A stretch of 24,054 nt of DNA from Neelides folsomi. Taxonomy: Eukaryota > Arthropoda > Collembola > Neelipleona > Neelidae. The stretch lies in NCBI GenBank assembly GCA_034687125.1, contig JAQGBZ010000638.1, positions 1 to 24,054 of the forward strand, written 5' to 3'. Shown piece by piece: positions 23,701-24,054 of the stretch (its first letter is position 1; each line of letters starts with the position of its first letter). Below the pieces are notes generated by a model. It saw nothing but the letters and a program-made list of their open reading frames with translations, had not been told where the DNA came from and did not search any database. The position numbers and the translations under genes were made by a program.

Positions 23701-23921
23701 TTAATTTTTTTCTGATTCAACCTTTATAGGCAACGTTCGAGGGATGGATGGAAATAATGAAACTTTCAGTGGATTTTGGAGACGTCGATCAACATCATAA
23801 ATCTGATAGAAACTTATGGTATCATTTATATTATGTCATTTTCATTGTTTTGGGATCTTTTTTCACACTCAACCTCTTCATTGGAGTTATTATCGATAAT
23901 TTCAACATGTTGAAGAAAAAG
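2266..23921 (+). CDS. NaCP60E: NaV2-type (DSC1/BSC1-like) voltage-gated cation channel alpha subunit, partial gene, 23 coding exons
   Basis: This is a four-domain voltage-gated channel of the plasma membrane, of which domains I-III are in the window. Joining the exons listed below gives an uninterrupted frame of 1602 codons with consistent phases. Each domain shows S1-S6, an Arg/Lys-repeat S4 and a re-entrant pore loop. Selectivity residues are D489 in LDYW, E1043 in CGEW and E1542 in TFEGW. Para/NaV1 channels have Lys at the third site; Glu there is diagnostic of NaV2 (D-E-E-A). The cockroach member BSC1 is known to be calcium-permeable. Conserved blocks include LRTFRVLRA (DI S4), GALGNLT (DII S4-S5), LNLFLALLL (DII S6), GVQLF (DIII S5) and [11 protein letters not shown] (DIII S6). 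The right part of the gene (III-IV linker, domain IV, C-terminus) is off the window. Exon ends are hand-called; the exon 8 and exon 19/20 boundaries have alternatives. Confidence 0.95.
4273..4497. mobile_element. Mariner-type MITE (225 bp) in intron 1
   Basis: The terminal inverted repeats begin TTAGATTGTATCATATTGAG at the left end. The reverse complement of the right end reads TTAGATTGTAACATATTGAG; 22 of the first 23 bases match. Both ends are flanked by TA (4271-4272 and 4498-4499), the target duplication of Tc1/mariner elements. The TTAG-TTGT start resembles known mariner ends. The AT-rich interior has no transposase frame, so the element would be non-autonomous. Confidence 0.75.
5038..5062. 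repeat. CT microsatellite
   Basis: An uninterrupted run of about twelve CT units within intron 1, in a GC-richer block. It is useful as a length-polymorphic marker. No function is inferred. Confidence 0.95.
7778..8005. mobile_element. MITE-like element (228 bp) with long terminal inverted repeats and TA flanks
   Basis: Terminal inverted repeats of 30 bp match at 27 positions, including a perfect 21-bp core at 7784-7804 and 7979-7999 (core starts AAACACACGGGAGTTGG). Each end abuts TA (7776-7777 and 8006-8007), as expected for a Tc1/mariner-type insertion. The 168-bp interior is AT-rich with no transposase. The GC-rich ends stand out from surrounding sequence. The ends differ from those of the 4273-4497 element, so it is a separate family. 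I cannot assign the family. Confidence 0.75.
9001..9069. repeat. Small foldback (imperfect palindrome)
   Basis: CAACTTTCCC at 9001 pairs with GGGAAGTTG ending at 9069 (one bulge). An inner ATAACTTATA pairs partly with TATAAGTT, and TTATAAC/GTTATAA flank the centre near 9034. Could be a degraded inverted-repeat element or chance; no flanking duplication is seen. Confidence 0.4.
12048..12061. repeat. GA microsatellite, short
   Basis: Seven GA units inside intron 1. Simple repeat without further meaning visible. Confidence 0.85.
12230..12480 (+). repeat. T-rich, strand-biased tract with recurring CGCTTT/CCGCTTTTC words
   Basis: About 250 bp of intron 1 are dominated by T and C on the + strand, with recurrent words such as CGCTTTAC, CGCTTTCC and CCGCTTTTCGG separated by T runs. 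No exact tandem period is visible. It could be diverged low-complexity DNA or a long polypyrimidine tract; no exon of the channel follows it. Confidence 0.4.
13644..13679. repeat. 13-bp tandem repeat, about 2.7 copies
   Basis: TTAAATATTATAA is repeated at 13644 and 13657, with a partial third copy from 13670. The stretch is nearly pure AT and lies in intron 1. Confidence 0.8.
16758..16774. repeat. Perfect 7-bp stem hairpin
   Basis: TTACCAA and TTGGTAA are separated by ACA. It lies 400 bp before coding exon 2 in AT-rich DNA. It is too short to be an element on its own. Confidence 0.45.
17182..17459 (+). CDS. NaCP60E: Channel exon 2: pre-S1 and domain I S1
   Basis: The acceptor is TTTTCTTTTCAG and the frame starts in phase 0 with TFCVIS, continuing exon 1. 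[11 protein letters not shown] matches the family block before S1 (RFSASKAMWML in para). S1 is about residues 213-233 ([16 protein letters not shown]). An acidic extracellular loop follows, roughly 20 residues longer than in para. The donor is GA|GTAAGT, leaving a split codon (phase 2). An in-frame TAA directly after confirms that splicing is needed. Confidence 0.95.
17561..17805 (+). CDS. NaCP60E: Channel exon 3: domain I S2-S4
   Basis: The acceptor is CCTTTAG. S2 is about residues 266-283 ([15 protein letters not shown]), S3 about 297-315 ([17 protein letters not shown]) and S4 328-346, with gating charges R331, R334, R337 and K340. [12 protein letters not shown] is almost identical to para [12 protein letters not shown]. 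The donor is CCG G|GTAAGG, phase 1. A competing AG at 17872 would shift the frame into a stop and was not used. Confidence 0.95.
17918..18137 (+). CDS. NaCP60E: Channel exon 4: domain I S4-S5 linker, S5 and start of the pore turret
   Basis: The acceptor is [22 protein letters not shown] corresponds to the S4-S5 linker. S5 is about residues 360-385 ([22 protein letters not shown]), followed by an extracellular turret with LRQKC and an acidic stretch ending HYLYN. The donor is AA|GTAATT, phase 2. Confidence 0.95.
18228..18314 (+). CDS. NaCP60E: Channel exon 5: domain I extracellular turret
   Basis: A short 87-nt exon. The frame KWAQDSDNW...FVPCGNGS aligns with the para turret before the pore (NWY...FPLCGN). 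It includes the N-glycosylation sequon N443-G-S. The acceptor is AATATTTTAG and the donor AG|GTATTT, phase 2. Confidence 0.92.
18418..18562 (+). CDS. NaCP60E: Channel exon 6: domain I pore loop with selectivity Asp489
   Basis: The frame runs CPEGYTC, then [12 protein letters not shown] (para NPNYGYTSFDSF), then the P-loop [18 protein letters not shown]489 (codon 18536-18538) aligns with the domain I Asp of NaV1 and NaV2 channels. The acceptor is TTTTAAG and the donor TTG|GTAATT, phase 0. Confidence 0.96.
18701..18835 (+). CDS. NaCP60E: Channel exon 7: domain I S6
   Basis: S6 is about residues 505-530: [28 protein letters not shown], matching para [21 protein letters not shown]. The exon ends with a charged segment in the I-II linker. 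The acceptor (AAAATTTGAG) has almost no pyrimidine tract, yet frame and homology leave little doubt. The donor is TTG|GTAATT, phase 0. Confidence 0.93.
18957..19617 (+). CDS. NaCP60E: Channel exon 8: long domain I-II cytoplasmic linker, two possible 3' ends
   Basis: About 220 codons of cytoplasmic linker. It opens with [14 protein letters not shown], followed by basic KRTPSEREM and [10 protein letters not shown], then a Gly/Ser-rich region, a short hydrophobic [12 protein letters not shown] followed by RRKRG, and an acidic/Lys end. Most of it is unusually GC-rich and is not conserved with para. There are two GTAAGT donors in the same phase: at 19600 (exon end 19599) and at 19618 (exon end 19617). 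The longer form adds six residues (KFDLKG region). I list the longer end; either gives an open frame into exon 9. Confidence 0.85.
19798..19922 (+). CDS. NaCP60E: Channel exon 9: domain I-II linker
   Basis: After a split codon the frame is acidic (DEEE) and then Pro/Val/Ile-rich ([13 protein letters not shown]), ending TNIPGQ. There is no domain. The acceptor is TATATAAAG and the donor CAA|GTAATT, phase 0. It is placed by open frame, matching phases at both sides and short flanking introns, with little homology support. Confidence 0.78.
20031..20106 (+). CDS. NaCP60E: Channel exon 10: end of the domain I-II linker, candidate PKA site
   Basis: A 76-nt exon encoding [13 protein letters not shown] and an acidic end, LYEIN. 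R807-R808-A-S810 fits the RRxS consensus for cAMP-dependent kinase; linker I-II phosphorylation is a known control point in sodium channels. The acceptor is TTTCTATAG and the donor AATG|GTGAGT, phase 1. Confidence 0.82.
20164..20345 (+). CDS. NaCP60E: Channel exon 11: domain II S1
   Basis: The intron before it is only 57 bp. After a basic pre-S1 segment comes S1, about residues 854-872 ([20 protein letters not shown]), then [18 protein letters not shown], matching para MDHHDMNKEMERVLKSGNY. The acceptor is TTCATTCTAG and the donor TAT|GTTAGC, phase 0. Confidence 0.96.
20450..20629 (+). CDS. NaCP60E: Channel exon 12: domain II S2, S3 and start of S4
   Basis: S2 is about residues 891-907 ([17 protein letters not shown]); S3 about 917-936 ([17 protein letters not shown]). 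S4 starts FGSIRL, with Gly at the position that holds the first Arg in para (SVLRSFRL). The acceptor is TTATTGCAG and the donor TTG|GTATGG, phase 0. The junction with exon 13 restores RLLRVFKLA exactly as in the family. Confidence 0.95.
20764..20981 (+). CDS. NaCP60E: Channel exon 13: end of domain II S4, S5 and turret
   Basis: [10 protein letters not shown] completes S4; the last charge of para (LAKSW) is Gln958 here. The S4-S5 linker ([19 protein letters not shown]) and S5 (about residues 975-1000, [19 protein letters not shown]) follow. The turret contains CGGRCEG and EDDFP. The acceptor is TATTTCAG and the donor TC|GTAATT, phase 2. Confidence 0.96.
21077..21209 (+). CDS. NaCP60E: Channel exon 14: domain II pore loop with selectivity Glu1043
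   Basis: [28 protein letters not shown] is nearly identical to the para domain II pore; E1043 (codon 21135-21137) is the selectivity Glu. A charged loop ([15 protein letters not shown]) leads to S6. The acceptor is TTCTTCCACAG and the donor CAG|GTTTTT, phase 0, a weak donor. Confidence 0.96.
21294..21413 (+). CDS. NaCP60E: Channel exon 15: domain II S6
   Basis: S6 is about residues 1071-1096: [28 protein letters not shown], followed by [10 protein letters not shown] at the start of the II-III linker. LNLFLALLL is invariant in the family. The acceptor is TTTACTATTAG and the donor GAC|GTATGA, phase 0. Intron 15, which follows, is the longest of the short ones (238 bp). Confidence 0.96.
21652..21792 (+). 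CDS. NaCP60E: Channel exon 16: domain II-III linker
   Basis: A charged linker: [23 protein letters not shown], then an acidic stretch (GDEVDEDG) and a Lys/Ser-rich end. There is no domain. The acceptor is ATAACTAG and the donor TCT|GTAAGT, phase 0. Open frame and phase agree on both sides. Confidence 0.85.
21908..22024 (+). CDS. NaCP60E: Channel exon 17: domain II-III linker, acidic
   Basis: Pro/Ser-rich then acidic: [20 protein letters not shown], ending YYIDVQEGE. No domain recognised. The acceptor is TTTTCAG and the donor GAA|GTAAGT, phase 0. Confidence 0.83.
22144..22329 (+). CDS. NaCP60E: Channel exon 18: domain II-III linker, basic, candidate kinase site
   Basis: A strongly basic segment with [26 protein letters not shown], and [11 protein letters not shown]1245-R1246-D-S1248 fits the RRxS consensus of cAMP-dependent kinase. 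It probably follows the membrane face; no known domain. The acceptor is TTTATTTTAG and the donor GAT|GTAATT, phase 0. Confidence 0.85.
22463..22857 (+). CDS. NaCP60E: Channel exon 19: end of II-III linker, domain III S1, S2 and start of S3
   Basis: The exon contains a Cys-rich segment (CCCW) before S1, S1 at about residues 1311-1330 ([21 protein letters not shown]), S2 at about 1341-1362 ([23 protein letters not shown]) and the start of S3 ([12 protein letters not shown]). The acceptor is TTTTTAAG. The end is uncertain: GA|GTAACA at 22857 (phase 2, listed) or ATT|GTAATC at 22846 (phase 0). The listed choice keeps the S3 length equal to para. Confidence 0.9.
22954..23098 (+). CDS. NaCP60E: Channel exon 20: domain III S3 end and S4 voltage sensor
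   Basis: CVTFYFDIE ends S3; a short loop leads to S4, [20 protein letters not shown], with charges K1414, R1417, R1420, R1423, R1426 and R1430, matching para FKTMRTLRALRPLRAMSR. The acceptor AG at 22952-22953 lies five bases after another AG (22947-22948). With the listed exon 19 end the second is in frame; the first fits only the shorter exon 19. Neither has a good pyrimidine tract. The donor is AAG|GTCGGT, phase 0. Confidence 0.9.
23220..23402 (+). CDS. NaCP60E: Channel exon 21: domain III S4-S5 linker, S5 and turret
   Basis: [42 protein letters not shown] closely matches para [36 protein letters not shown]5 is about residues 1448-1468. The turret after it carries an acidic segment. The acceptor is TTAATTACAG and the donor GAT|GTAAAA, phase 0. 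Confidence 0.96.
23483..23608 (+). CDS. NaCP60E: Channel exon 22: domain III turret and pore helix
   Basis: The frame runs [14 protein letters not shown], then [22 protein letters not shown], equivalent to para [22 protein letters not shown]. The pore helix ends at the exon boundary just before the selectivity motif. The acceptor is ATTTTTACAG and the donor ATT|GTAATT, phase 0. Confidence 0.95.
23730..23921 (+). CDS. NaCP60E: Channel exon 23: domain III selectivity Glu1542 and S6
   Basis: It opens with ATFEGW; E1542 (codon 23739-23741) sits where NaV1 has Lys (ATFKGW). This marks the gene as NaV2. S6 is about residues 1568-1592 ([25 protein letters not shown]), followed by NMLKKK, the start of the III-IV inactivation linker. 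The acceptor is CCTTTATAG and the donor AAG|GTTAAA, phase 0. The MFM-type inactivation motif expected next is outside the window. Confidence 0.96.
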
Positions 23922-24054
23922 GTTAAAATTCTTTCAATATTTCAATTTAGAATTTTATTATAAATTTTTCAATCGCATATTATTATACTCTATTCCATTT
24001 GAGAAGATTATTGAGAATTGAATCATGTTACTTGACCGGGCAATCGAATGTCAT
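23922..24054 (+). other. Start of intron 23
   Basis: AT-rich intron sequence following the GTTAAA donor; no exon is seen before the window edge. The III-IV linker and domain IV should follow to the right. Confidence 0.8.

Overview
The window carries the 5' two-thirds of one large eukaryotic gene on the + strand: a four-domain voltage-gated cation channel of the invertebrate NaV2 type (the DSC1/BSC1 family, Drosophila NaCP60E). I joined 23 coding exons (2266..23921) by hand, using GT..AG boundaries, intron phase and continuity with the known para/DSC1 layout. The joined frame is 4806 nt (1602 codons), open throughout. It covers the N-terminus, domains I, II and III, and stops just after the domain III S6 helix. 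Domain IV and the C-terminus lie beyond the right edge. The pore-loop selectivity residues are Asp489 (domain I), Glu1043 (domain II) and Glu1542 (domain III). NaV1/para channels have D-E-K-A, whereas D-E-E is the NaV2 signature. The protein is therefore probably a calcium- or mixed-cation channel rather than a classical sodium channel.

The organism is an invertebrate animal, most likely an arthropod or another protostome. The family is invertebrate-specific, the sequence follows DSC1/BSC1 and para closely, the genome is AT-rich, and nearly all introns are very short (57-238 bp) with GT..AG ends. I cannot name the species.

Layout: 1..2265 is upstream DNA or 5' UTR, with a GC-richer block near 1740..1920 that may hold a short unassigned exon. 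2266..2781 is coding exon 1. 2782..17181 is a 14.4-kb first intron with no recognisable gene. That intron contains two MITE-like elements with mariner/Tc1-style terminal inverted repeats and TA target duplications (4273..4497 and 7778..8005), a CT microsatellite and a T-rich strand-biased tract. 17182..23921 holds coding exons 2-23, densely packed. 23922..24054 is the start of the next intron.

Points worth checking: tandem GTAAGT donors 18 nt apart at the end of exon 8; an ambiguous splice junction inside domain III S3; a charge-depleted domain II voltage sensor; an enlarged domain I S1-S2 loop; a GC-rich Gly/Arg-rich I-II linker; and an N-terminus with an acidic run next to an SV40-NLS-like basic cluster. 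I saw no convincing RNA gene, CRISPR array, second protein-coding gene or autonomous transposon.
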